From Prolixibacteraceae bacterium (GTDB taxonomy: Bacteria > Bacteroidota > Bacteroidia > Bacteroidales > Prolixibacteraceae): a stretch of DNA of 6,906 nt. The stretch lies in contig WRIQ01000061.1 of NCBI GenBank assembly GCA_009782655.1, forward strand, positions 1 to 6,906. The letters run 5' to 3'. This document shows positions 1-6,906 of the stretch, one piece after another. Position 1 is the stretch's first letter. Each line of letters begins with the position of its first letter. Made by a program: the position numbers and the translations under genes. Under the pieces are notes generated by a model. It ran no database searches and was not told the DNA's origin. It was given only the letters and a program-made list of their open reading frames with translations.

Positions 1-1
1 C

Positions 2-817
2 AAAACCTACGGCCCCGAATCATCGGAAAAACCCACGCTGGCCATTCATGCCATTGCCGAAACGCAGAAAGCGGGAGGCATCGCCGCCATTATCGATGCG
101 GAGCATGCTTTTGATCCCTATTATGCACGGAAACTGGGCGTAAATATCGACGAGCTGCTGATCTCGCAGCCGGATAACGGCGAACAGGCGCTGGAAATCG
201 CCGACAGCCTCATCCGTTCGGGAGCCATCGATATCGTTGTCATCGACTCGGTGGCAGCACTCACACCCAAGGCGGAGCTTGAAGGCGACATGGGAGAATC
301 GAAAATGGGACTTCAGGCCAGACTGATGTCGCAGGCTTTGCGCAAACTCACGGCCAACATCAGCAAAACCCGGACATGCTGTGTATTTATCAACCAACTG
401 CGCGAAAAAATCGGCGTCATGTTCGGCAGTCCCGAAACAACAACGGGAGGAAATGCCCTGAAATTTTACGCTTCGGTGCGCCTCGACATCAGGCGTGTAG
501 GCCAAGTCAAAGATGGCGAAGAGGTTATTGGCAACAATGTCAGAGTCAGAGTGGTGAAAAATAAAATCGCCCCTCCTTTCCGAAAAGCCGAATTTGACAT
601 TATTTATGGCGAAGGGATATCCAAAACAGGCGAAGTAATTGACATCGGCGTCAATTACGACATTATCAAGAAGAGCGGTTCGTGGTTTAGCTATGGCGAT
701 TCGAAACTCGGGCAAGGGCGCGAAAGCGTTCGTAAATTGTTAAAAGACAATCCCGAATTGATGAACGAATTGGAAACCAAGATAATGCAGACTGCAACAA
801 CCGCAAGTAAACAATAA
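2..817 (+). CDS. recA: RecA recombinase, 5' end cut off by the window edge
   Basis: RecA forms ATP-dependent filaments on single-stranded DNA in the cytoplasm, drives homologous strand exchange and triggers LexA-type self-cleavage. The open frame runs from base 2 to the TAA at 815-817 and gives 271 residues; about 60 N-terminal residues, including the start, lie outside. The GTG at 251 is internal, not a start. Visible landmarks are the Walker A region (bases 11-37), the IDAEHAFD segment with the catalytic glutamate, [13 protein letters not shown], Walker B ([12 protein letters not shown]), loop L1 ([18 protein letters not shown]), loop L2 ([12 protein letters not shown], then [12 protein letters not shown]) and the C-terminal domain ([11 protein letters not shown]). 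The strongly acidic tail seen in E. coli RecA is absent; the protein ends in Ser-Lys-Gln. The odd point is Walker A, which reads GPESSEKPT instead of GPESSGKTT. Family identity is certain; whether this copy is functional depends on that motif. A strong hairpin follows the stop, so recA is likely the last gene of its transcript. Confidence 0.97.
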   Translation, partial: KTYGPESSEKPTLAIHAIAETQKAGGIAAIIDAEHAFDPYYARKLGVNIDELLISQPDNGEQALEIADSLIRSGAIDIVVIDSVAALTPKAELEGDMGESKMGLQARLMSQALRKLTANISKTRTCCVFINQLREKIGVMFGSPETTTGGNALKFYASVRLDIRRVGQVKDGEEVIGNNVRVRVVKNKIAPPFRKAEFDIIYGEGISKTGEVIDIGVNYDIIKKSGSWFSYGDSKLGQGRESVRKLLKDNPELMNELETKIMQTATTASKQ

Positions 818-839
818 CTTCACATAAAAAAAATATGGC

Positions 840-884
840 AACCGGATGTGAAGATTTACAAAACATCCGGTTTCTTTGTTTGTT
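840..884 (+). terminator. Intrinsic terminator of recA
   Basis: A perfect 10-base-pair inverted repeat, AACCGGATGT (840-849) and ACATCCGGTT (863-872), encloses a 13-base loop. It is followed directly by a T-rich run (TTTCTTTGTTTG) and preceded by an A-run at 826-833. This is the normal shape of a rho-independent terminator, 23 bases after the recA stop codon. It separates recA from thrA, so thrA probably needs its own promoter in the remaining 90 bases. Confidence 0.85.
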
Positions 885-973
885 TGGCGAAAAATAGAAT
901 TCAAACCTGACTTTCCGAAATGCAAAACCTGATATTTTATTCAAATTGATAGCAAAATAATTTTTGACAGACC

Positions 974-3394
974 ATGAAAGTACTAAAATTCGGAGGCACC
1001 TCGGTGGGATGTTCGCAAAACATCCACAGTGTGAAAAACATTGTTTTCTCGCAAAAAGACGACATAGTAGTAGTTGTTTCCGCATTGGGCGGAATAACCG
1101 ATAAAATTCTTAATGCTGCACGAATGGCCTCCATGAATATGGGATTTCAACGCGAAGAGTTCGATGAAATAAAACGAAGGCATTACGGAATCATTCAGGA
1201 ACTGTTTGCAGAGCCCGCTGACATAAAAACGGAAATAGATGTTGTTTTAGACGAACTGGAGCAGGTACTGACAGGCGTAACACTCGTCAATGAACTGACA
1301 CCCAAGACTATGGATCGCTTGCTGGGCATGGGGGAACGCATGTCGTCGATTATTATTTCGCAATTTTTCAGTGTAGAATTAAAAGTTTCTTTCGAATTTA
1401 TTGTTACTGACAACCATTTTGGAAAGGCCAATGTGGATTATGATGAAACCAACCGGTTGATCCGCGAGAACTTCGCCAATTTTTCAGGAATTGTGGTAGT
1501 TCCCGGATTCATTGCCAGCAGCCACACCGGCGAATACACCACGCTGGGACGGGGCGGTTCCGACTATACAGCGGCCATCATTGCCGCCGCCCTCAACGCT
1601 TCGGCGCTGGAAATATGGACAGATGTGGATGGTTTTATGACCGCCGACCCGCGCATTATCCGCAAAGCCTATACAATCCCTTCGCTCTCCTATACCGAGG
1701 CGATGGAGCTTTCCAACTTTGGGGCGAAGGTCATCTATCCGCCTACCATTCTGCCGGTATACAAGAAAGATATTCCGGTTTATATTAAAAATACCATGCG
1801 CCCTCATGCTCCCGGGACGCTGATAACCAACACGCGCGAAAACGGAAAAGAAAGGCTGATAAAGGGAATTTCCTCCATATCGAGAATCGCGCTGCTGACG
1901 GTGCAGGGAATTGGCATGGTGGGCGTTGCAGGAATATCAATGCGTCTGTTTTCCGCTTTGGCGGGCAAAAACATAAATGTGATCCTCATTTCGCAGGCTT
2001 CCTCGGAAAACACCATCAGTGTAGCCATCGAGGAACATGCTGCCGAAGTTGCCGAAAAGGCGATACGCAGGGAATTCGCCTTGGAGATAAGCCACGAGCA
2101 AATCAACTATGTGGACATAGAAACCGGACTGTCCATTGTGGCCATCGTGGGCGAAGCGATGAAGCACACTACCGGAATCGCCGGCAAACTTTTTACGACC
2201 ATCGGGAGGAATGGGATTAACATTGTCGCCATTGCACAGGGAGCTTCGGAATACAACATTTCGTGGGTAGTGCAGAATGAAGACCTGCGCAAAACCCTCA
2301 ATGTGGTGCACGAATCGTTTTTCCTTTCCGAAAATGCCGAATTGAACCTGTTTCTTATGGGCACCGGACTGGTGGGTAGCAGCCTGCTAAAACAAATCGC
2401 TTCACAGCAGGAAAAGCTGCTGAACGAAAGCCACTTGCGCCTGAAAATCGCGGGAATTGCCAATTCGCGCAAAATGGCTTTCTGCCGCGATGGTATTGAT
2501 GTTGCTGATTATAAGAACGTGCTGGACGCTTCGGAAATTCCTTCAATTATTCAGGGATTTGTAAGCAAAATGGTGGAAATGAACATGTACAACAGCGTTT
2601 TTGTCGATTGTACCGCTTCCGACGAGATTGCTTTGGAATATCTCCGCATCCTCGACGAGAATATATCGGTTGTGACTGCCAATAAGGTGGCTGCTTCGTC
2701 GAAATACGACAACTATATGTCGCTGAAAAGGACTGCCAAAAGCAAAGGCGTGAAATTTCTTTTCGAGACCAATGTGGGCGCAGGATTGCCAATTATCAAT
2801 ACGCTCAACGATTTGGTCAACTCTGGCGACAAAGTTTTTCGCATAGAGGCTGTACTGTCGGGAACGCTGAATTTTATTTTCAACACCATCTCGCCCGAAA
2901 TACCCATGAGTAAAGCCATTCGTTTGGCGCAGGAAGCCGGCTATGCCGAACCCGATCCGCGAATCGACCTCAGCGGCGTCGACGTAGTGCGCAAACTGCT
3001 GATTCTGGCGCGTGAATCGGGATACAGAATCGACAAGGAGGATGTTGAAGTTAACTCATTTATTCCGGCAGAATATTTCGAAAGCGATATTAAAACTTTC
3101 TGGGACAAGATTCCCCAACTGGACGCCGATTTTGAAGCGCGGCGCCAAAAACTGGAAGCCAACAATCAGAGATGGCGGTTTGTAGCCAGTTTCGAAAATG
3201 GAAATGCCGAGGCCGGACTCCGCGAAATTGAATCGACACACCCTTTCTATGATTTGGAAGGCAGCAACAACCTGATTATTTATCAAACCGAGAGATACAA
3301 TGAGTTCCCCATGCTGATAAAGGGCTATGGCGCAGGCGCTGAGGTGACGGCAGCCGGCGTTTTTGCCGATATCATCAGAATATCGAATATATAA
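974..3394 (+). CDS. thrA: Bifunctional aspartate kinase / homoserine dehydrogenase
   Basis: The N-terminal half phosphorylates aspartate to aspartyl phosphate; the C-terminal half reduces aspartate semialdehyde to homoserine with NAD(P)H. Both are cytoplasmic steps towards threonine, methionine and isoleucine, the first also towards lysine. The 806 residues are close to E. coli ThrA (820). Kinase landmarks: KFGGTS (5-10), GRGGSDYTA (192-200), WTDVDG (215-220). Two regulatory ACT domains lie at about 304-380 and 388-450, with the paired motifs ILISQASSE and IVAIAQGASE; such domains usually bind end-product amino acids, so feedback control is inferred. The dehydrogenase begins with the dinucleotide-binding loop GTGLVGSS (463-470), then TANK (568-571), ETNVGAGLP (598-606) and the catalytic EPDPRIDLSGVDVVRK (659-674), where Asp665, Asp670 and Lys674 match Asp214, Asp219 and Lys223 of yeast homoserine dehydrogenase. 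The ATG at 974 fits because MKVLKFGGTS is the usual family start. No Shine-Dalgarno sequence precedes it. The gene appears intact. No thrB or thrC follows it in this window. Confidence 0.97.
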   Translation: MKVLKFGGTSVGCSQNIHSVKNIVFSQKDDIVVVVSALGGITDKILNAARMASMNMGFQREEFDEIKRRHYGIIQELFAEPADIKTEIDVVLDELEQVLTGVTLVNELTPKTMDRLLGMGERMSSIIISQFFSVELKVSFEFIVTDNHFGKANVDYDETNRLIRENFANFSGIVVVPGFIASSHTGEYTTLGRGGSDYTAAIIAAALNASALEIWTDVDGFMTADPRIIRKAYTIPSLSYTEAMELSNFGAKVIYPPTILPVYKKDIPVYIKNTMRPHAPGTLITNTRENGKERLIKGISSISRIALLTVQGIGMVGVAGISMRLFSALAGKNINVILISQASSENTISVAIEEHAAEVAEKAIRREFALEISHEQINYVDIETGLSIVAIVGEAMKHTTGIAGKLFTTIGRNGINIVAIAQGASEYNISWVVQNEDLRKTLNVVHESFFLSENAELNLFLMGTGLVGSSLLKQIASQQEKLLNESHLRLKIAGIANSRKMAFCRDGIDVADYKNVLDASEIPSIIQGFVSKMVEMNMYNSVFVDCTASDEIALEYLRILDENISVVTANKVAASSKYDNYMSLKRTAKSKGVKFLFETNVGAGLPIINTLNDLVNSGDKVFRIEAVLSGTLNFIFNTISPEIPMSKAIRLAQEAGYAEPDPRIDLSGVDVVRKLLILARESGYRIDKEDVEVNSFIPAEYFESDIKTFWDKIPQLDADFEARRQKLEANNQRWRFVASFENGNAEAGLREIESTHPFYDLEGSNNLIIYQTERYNEFPMLIKGYGAGAEVTAAGVFADIIRISNI

Positions 3395-3412
3395 AGCGTA
3401 TACCCAAAGGCA

Positions 3413-3503
3413 TTGCCGCCATGCCCGAAAAGCGGCAACCCCGCCCTCAACGTGCAAAAACTTGTCGGGAGGCGAAATAAATTTGCCGCAAATCCGTTTT
3501 TTT
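3413..3503 (+). other. Structured gap after thrA: alternative hairpins and a T-run, possible terminator
   Basis: TTGCCGC occurs at 3413-3419 and again at 3484-3490, and its exact reverse complement GCGGCAA lies between them at 3432-3438. The middle element can pair with either copy: a local hairpin with a 12-base loop, or a longer-range one ending seven bases before a run of seven T (3497-3503). A third small stem, ATTTG/CAAAT (3481-3485 and 3489-3493), sits just before the T-run. One reading is that this is the terminator of thrA. It is weaker than the recA terminator, because the stable local hairpin has no T-run directly after it. The rest of the 178-base gap (3395-3572) shows no coding potential I can support. 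Confidence 0.4.
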
Positions 3504-3531
3504 GTAAAACATTAGTAATAAAATATAATTC
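3501..3531 (+). promoter_or_regulatory. Candidate Bacteroidetes-type promoter for the 3573 gene
   Basis: TTTG at 3501-3504 is followed after 19 bases by TATAATTC at 3524-3531. The primary sigma factor of Bacteroidetes recognises TTTG near -33 and TAnnTTTG near -7 with about this spacing. The -33 box is exact, but the -7 box matches only partly (TATAATTC), although it contains TATAAT. The surroundings are AT-rich. Transcription would start around 3535, leaving a leader of about 40 bases before the ATG at 3573. It overlaps the T-run of the proposed thrA terminator. This rests on motif resemblance only. Confidence 0.35.
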
Positions 3532-3572
3532 AACATTGAAATCAGCATTTATTTTTGTCACTTAACATCGGT

Positions 3573-4295
3573 ATGAATAAAATTATTCGATATATATTGA
3601 TTATTCTCGCGACGTTGGCATTTTTATTTCCGCAGGAGGCGAAAGCACAGGGCTTTGTCGGCTTGCGCAGGGATACGACAATATACATAGAGGGCCATTC
3701 GATTGTATTCCAGCAGATTTCGGCCGATATGCTCAAAGAGGTTTTGGAAAATTTTCCGCCGCCGCCGATATTCAATATTGTCGCTGATATAGATTCTGTT
3801 ACAGAAATGCTCAAAGGCAAAGTTGAGTTTGTGTTCGATCCCAACGTGTACGATGACGGGCAGCGCTATGTGTCGAGCATTACCTGCCGCAACGGTATGA
3901 AACTGAATTTTGCAGAATCGGTTTTGCTCGAAAAATATTATCCCAAATACGATATTATAAAATTCAAATACGACTGGGTGGTGCCGCAATGGATTTTTGA
4001 TTTGAAGACCGGAGATTATGACTACGAACCCGAATATACGAGGTATTCGAAAAGCGGAAAATTACGCACGGTTGCCAACACAGTTTTTAAAGACTTGCAC
4101 GATTTGGAGTTGCAAATTTTAAACGGCAAAACAAAGAAATTCAGCAAAATTGTAAACCTCACCGATTTTGTAGACCATGAGTTCAGTATAGGCGATTATT
4201 TTTGGATAGGAGAGATTTTTTATGTCTATGACAGCGAGAACAGTCGTTGGTGGCGGTTGGGCGTGAAAGAATCCACAGGCGAAAGGAGGCGTTGA
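3573..4295 (+). CDS. Unrecognised exported protein with signal peptide (240 residues)
   Basis: I do not recognise a family. With the ATG at 3573 the protein starts MNKIIRYILIILATLAF: a short positive N-terminus, a hydrophobic core and a likely signal peptidase I site after Ala-Lys-Ala (residue 25), giving a mature start QGFVGLRR. This suggests export to the periplasm or beyond. An in-frame TTG at 3555 would add six residues before the signal and is less likely. The mature part is soluble-looking and rich in aromatic and charged residues, with a proline run (62-65, FPPPPIF), one cysteine (105) and an aromatic C-terminal part (GDYFWIGEIFYVYD, then RWWRL) before a basic end (GERRR). I see no second membrane segment, lipobox, catalytic motif or type IX secretion C-terminal domain. 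Codon use resembles the neighbours. No Shine-Dalgarno site is present, as expected in this phylum. The stop lies ten bases from the end of the oppositely oriented recN. That the gene is real is likely; its role is unknown. Confidence 0.8.
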   Translation: MNKIIRYILIILATLAFLFPQEAKAQGFVGLRRDTTIYIEGHSIVFQQISADMLKEVLENFPPPPIFNIVADIDSVTEMLKGKVEFVFDPNVYDDGQRYVSSITCRNGMKLNFAESVLLEKYYPKYDIIKFKYDWVVPQWIFDLKTGDYDYEPEYTRYSKSGKLRTVANTVFKDLHDLELQILNGKTKKFSKIVNLTDFVDHEFSIGDYFWIGEIFYVYDSENSRWWRLGVKESTGERRR

Positions 4296-4305
4296 AAATC
4301 CGAGA

Positions 4306-5967
4306 TCACTGCTTGCCTTCCAGCAATTCGATAGCCGTTTTGCGTGCTGTTTCCGAATGGTTTGAGCCGCCCACCATCACCGCCAATTCTTCAATTTTTT
4401 CTTCGCGGTCGAGTTTGCGTATCGATGTATAACTTCCCTCGTCGTTTTCCGATTTAAAAACTTTATAATGGTGGTCGCCTCTGCTGGCAATTTGCGGCAG
4501 ATGGGTGATGTTAATAATTTGCATTCCCAGCGACATATTTTTAAGAATACTGCCCATACGCAAAGCCGTTTCGCCCGATATGCCCGAATCTATTTCGTCG
4601 AAAACCACGGTTGGGAGCATGCGCGAGTCGGACACCAACGTTTTCAGCGCTAGCATAACACGCGAAATCTCGCCGCCCGAGGCAAAGCGCGAAATGTCGT
4701 CGGCAGCCACATTTTTATTGGCTGAAAAAAGAAAGCGGATGGCGTCGGCGCCATCGGGAGTGAAATTTTCCCTGCTGCGGTGTTCTATTTCGAAAACTGC
4801 GTGGGGAATGCCCAATTGTGTGAGTACCTCAACCACCTTTTGGCAGATAACCGGGAAAGCGGTTTTACGCCTAAGTGTAAGCTTATTAACTGCTATTGTG
4901 AGTTGCTGCAAGCTTTCCTGCCGTTGTTTGTCAAGCTGCGCTATTTTGTTATCGTAATCCTCGATGCGGTTCATTTTCTCTCCATATTGGTCTCGAATGG
5001 TGATCAACTCGTCAGTCGATTGCACATGATGTTTCTGTTGCAGCGAATAGAGCAGGTCGAGACGATCGTTGATTTGTTGCAGGCGGGCGGGGTCGAAAGC
5101 ATTGTTTGCAGCGAGGTATTCCGATTCGTGCGCTAAATCCTGTAATTCAACATGAACGCTGGTTATACGCTCCAAAAACTCATTGGCCTGTGGCGCAAAA
5201 TTCCGAATTTTGCTTATATGGTTCAGCGCTTCTTTCAGTTGTTGCAACACCGGAAAATGTTCGCCGTCGAGCAATTGGGTCACACCGGCAAAAGCCTGCG
5301 TTATCTCCTCCGAGTGAACGAGTTTTTCGCGTTCTTCCTCAAGCATGGGTTGTTCGCCCGCCTCCAGTTTGGCTTCGCTGAGCTGGCGGTACTGAAATTC
5401 GTAATAATCTAAATCGGATTTGGTTTTTTTGGCTTCATCGCTGAGGCTTTTCAGTTGCGCTGAAATTTTGCTGTGTTTGTCGAAAGCCAGCGCATATTCT
5501 TCCAGCGTTTCGCGGCTTTTCGATACGATGTCGACAATGCGCAGTTGAAAATGCTGGTTGTTGAGTTCCAGATTCTGGTGTTGCGAGTGAATGTCGATCA
5601 GTTGCTGCGACAAGTTTTTCAGCAGGTTCAGATTGACAGGCGTATCGTTGATGAATGCCCGCGATTTTCCCGACGAGAGCAGCTCGCGGCGAAGAATGGT
5701 GTTGTTATCATAGTCGAGGTCGTTGCTCGTGAAAAAATGTTTGATATTCAGTTTTTCAACATCGAAAGTTCCTTCGACAACGCATTTTTCCTCTTTGCCC
5801 CTGACGTTGGAAATGTCGGCGCGTGCACCCATGATGAGCGAAAGCGCTCCGAGGATTATGGATTTTCCGGCTCCTGTTTCGCCGGTTATAATGTTGAGTC
5901 CGGGTTCAAAATTCACCGTAAGATCGCCTATCAAGGCGTAATTCGAAATGAATAACCTCGAAAGCAT
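4306..5967 (-). CDS. recN: DNA repair protein RecN (SMC-like ATPase)
   Basis: RecN is a cytoplasmic SMC-family ATPase that acts at double-strand breaks and helps RecA-dependent repair by holding DNA together. The protein is 553 residues from the ATG at 5967, the same length as E. coli RecN. The frame could extend to a TTG at 5973, but MLSRLFISNYALIG matches the usual family start, and the TTG would abut the stop of the upstream gene. The head domain is split as expected: Walker A GETGAGKS (29-36) and the IDIHSQHQN segment (about 124-132) at the N-terminal end; ABC signature FASGGEISR (428-436), Walker B VVFDE (454-458), SGISGE (461-466) and switch region ITHLPQIA (487-494) at the C-terminal end. 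Between them, about 150-370, lies a charged Leu/Gln/Glu-rich stretch typical of the coiled-coil arm. All key ATPase residues are present. It lies six bases after the DUF4835-type gene, so co-transcription is likely; no LexA-type operator is evident nearby. Confidence 0.97.
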   Translation of the reverse strand: MLSRLFISNYALIGDLTVNFEPGLNIITGETGAGKSIILGALSLIMGARADISNVRGKEEKCVVEGTFDVEKLNIKHFFTSNDLDYDNNTILRRELLSSGKSRAFINDTPVNLNLLKNLSQQLIDIHSQHQNLELNNQHFQLRIVDIVSKSRETLEEYALAFDKHSKISAQLKSLSDEAKKTKSDLDYYEFQYRQLSEAKLEAGEQPMLEEEREKLVHSEEITQAFAGVTQLLDGEHFPVLQQLKEALNHISKIRNFAPQANEFLERITSVHVELQDLAHESEYLAANNAFDPARLQQINDRLDLLYSLQQKHHVQSTDELITIRDQYGEKMNRIEDYDNKIAQLDKQRQESLQQLTIAVNKLTLRRKTAFPVICQKVVEVLTQLGIPHAVFEIEHRSRENFTPDGADAIRFLFSANKNVAADDISRFASGGEISRVMLALKTLVSDSRMLPTVVFDEIDSGISGETALRMGSILKNMSLGMQIINITHLPQIASRGDHHYKVFKSENDEGSYTSIRKLDREEKIEELAVMVGGSNHSETARKTAIELLEGKQ

Positions 5968-5973
5968 AGGCAA

Positions 5974-6882
5974 TCAGTTGTTGGCGGATTCGGTTATTCT
6001 TTTGTATTTACCGGCATTCGATGGATCGACTTCGTTGAGAATCGACATTACCCTGTTTCGCTCGTCGGGATACGACTCGGAAAAAATGTTAACCAACTCA
6101 TCCGATTTGGCATCGAAAAAAGTCCGCAAAATGTAAGTCGACGGGCGGCGCCTGAAAACCTGTTGCACACCTCTCAGCGATTCAGCGATGGCGGAGCGTC
6201 CCTCTTCGGGCTTGTCGGCCATAACGTCGAGCCCCATCCGGTGGTAGGTATAATAGGTCTCGCGCATCGAAGAGTAGGAGCGGTTCATGATATTCTCAAT
6301 CAGCCAGTAACGGTTTTTATCGCTCTCAAAAGCTTTCCACCCTTTTTCGCGCGCATTCTGCGAATTATTCACAATGGTCTGCGCTTTAATGAAATAGGGT
6401 GTACCTCCTTCGGGCGAGAAAGTATCGTAATCGAATCCCAACATAATGTACGCGTAAAAAGCGATGATATTGGTGAGGTTATCGGAATTGTTGGCTTCGT
6501 TAAAGTCGATGGCTTGATATTCAACGTATTTGCAATGAAAATCGTCGTCTTTGATGTTGAGGATGGTTGTTTCGTATGTGGAGTTGAAAGAAGGCCGTTT
6601 GGATTGAACGGTGAGGCTACCTTTAAATTCATCGACTGAAATCTGTTCATCAAGCCTGATGAAAATGTTGCATTCAATGCGTTCGTTTTGAGCAAAGGCA
6701 TTGTCTGTCCATTTGCGGTTGTTCATAAACTCGTACAGGTCGGATTGCATGGTGCGGAAAAGATTGCGGTTGGCGCCCTGTATCTTATCCGACGAAATGC
6801 TGATGTTGCACCGAAATTCCTGTGCGGAGGCGATGGTGCAACTTGCTATGTATAAAGACAATACAAATAATGTTCTTTTCAT
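5974..6882 (-). CDS. DUF4835-family exported protein (PorD-like)
   Basis: The 302 residues match my memory of the Bacteroidetes DUF4835 family in length (about 300) and in conserved segments: SDKIQGANRNLF (31-42), FMNNRKWT (52-59), NERIECN (66-72), SKRPSFNSTYET (94-105), FSPEGGTPYF (155-164), GWKAFE (181-186) and YHRMGLDVMADKPEEGR (213-229). I recall the family also being called PorD and linked to type IX secretion, but its biochemical role is not established and I give no gene symbol. The N-terminus MKRTLFVLSLYIASCTIASA is a signal sequence. Two processing routes are possible: signal peptidase I after Ala20, giving a QEFRCN start that I believe is usual for the family, or lipidation at Cys15, since Ile-Ala-Ser-Cys fits a lipobox. 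The first seems more likely. The ATG at 6882 directly precedes the signal sequence. The 24 bases beyond it hold no recognisable promoter, so the gene may be expressed from further upstream. It is followed after six bases by recN. Confidence 0.88.
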   Translation of the reverse strand: MKRTLFVLSLYIASCTIASAQEFRCNISISSDKIQGANRNLFRTMQSDLYEFMNNRKWTDNAFAQNERIECNIFIRLDEQISVDEFKGSLTVQSKRPSFNSTYETTILNIKDDDFHCKYVEYQAIDFNEANNSDNLTNIIAFYAYIMLGFDYDTFSPEGGTPYFIKAQTIVNNSQNAREKGWKAFESDKNRYWLIENIMNRSYSSMRETYYTYHRMGLDVMADKPEEGRSAIAESLRGVQQVFRRRPSTYILRTFFDAKSDELVNIFSESYPDERNRVMSILNEVDPSNAGKYKRITESANN

Positions 6883-6906
6883 TCTGTAACTTTTAAGAGA
6901 TTTCCG

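Noticed and set aside
20..715. Long open frame on the - strand opposite recA
   Set aside because: The strand opposite is certain recA coding sequence; the frame has no recognisable domain and is a shadow of the recA codons.
835..897. A 20-codon ATG reading frame across the recA terminator hairpin, considered as a thrA leader peptide
   Set aside because: It contains only one Thr and one Ile codon, the hairpin fits the recA terminator, and there is no second competing hairpin before thrA.
875..915. Tandem TTTGTTTGTTTG (875-886) with TGACTTTC 21 bases after the last TTTG, considered as the thrA promoter
   Set aside because: The -7 box matches too poorly, and the TTTG units are part of the T-rich tail of the recA terminator. 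thrA probably has a promoter in this gap, but I cannot place it.
5473..5955. Open frames on the + strand within recN and the DUF4835-type gene, including 6163-6639
   Set aside because: They lie antisense to well-supported genes, lack recognisable motifs or signal sequences, and are explained by the codon bias of the real genes.
5968..5973. TTG at 5973 as the recN start
   Set aside because: It adds Met-Pro before the family-typical MLSRLFISN start and abuts the upstream stop; the ATG at 5967 gives the usual 553 residues.

Overview
The window looks like ordinary chromosomal DNA of a member of the Bacteroidetes (Bacteroidota). The evidence is the protein sequences (a RecA of the Bacteroidetes type, a fused aspartate kinase/homoserine dehydrogenase, and a DUF4835-type exported protein directly before recN), the lack of Shine-Dalgarno sequences in front of the starts, and a TTTG-type promoter candidate. 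The genus cannot be told from the sequence.

Layout on the + strand: the 3' three quarters of recA (2-817, cut by the left edge), a clear intrinsic terminator (840-884), then thrA (974-3394), a bifunctional enzyme with two steps of threonine/methionine/lysine-family amino acid synthesis. After a 178-base non-coding gap with repeated TTGCCGC/GCGGCAA segments and a plausible promoter comes an unrecognised 240-residue protein with a signal peptide (3573-4295). On the - strand, reading towards it, are a DUF4835-family exported protein (5974-6882) and recN (4306-5967), six bases apart and probably co-transcribed. The + and - blocks converge with only ten bases between the stop codons of the unknown gene and recN.

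Functionally the window holds two homologous-recombination/DNA-repair genes (recA and recN), one amino-acid biosynthesis gene, and two exported proteins, one of them from a family linked to type IX secretion. The genes do not form one pathway, and I see no mobile element, CRISPR array, tRNA, rRNA or defence system.

The most notable oddity is in the first 40 bases: the RecA Walker A motif, normally GPESSGKTT, reads GPESSEKPT, and a third unusual residue lies just before it. This would destroy ATP binding if real, but its position at the very edge makes sequence error the more likely cause. I do not see convincing evidence of a previously undescribed system; the best candidates for something new are the unknown exported protein and the structured gap before it.
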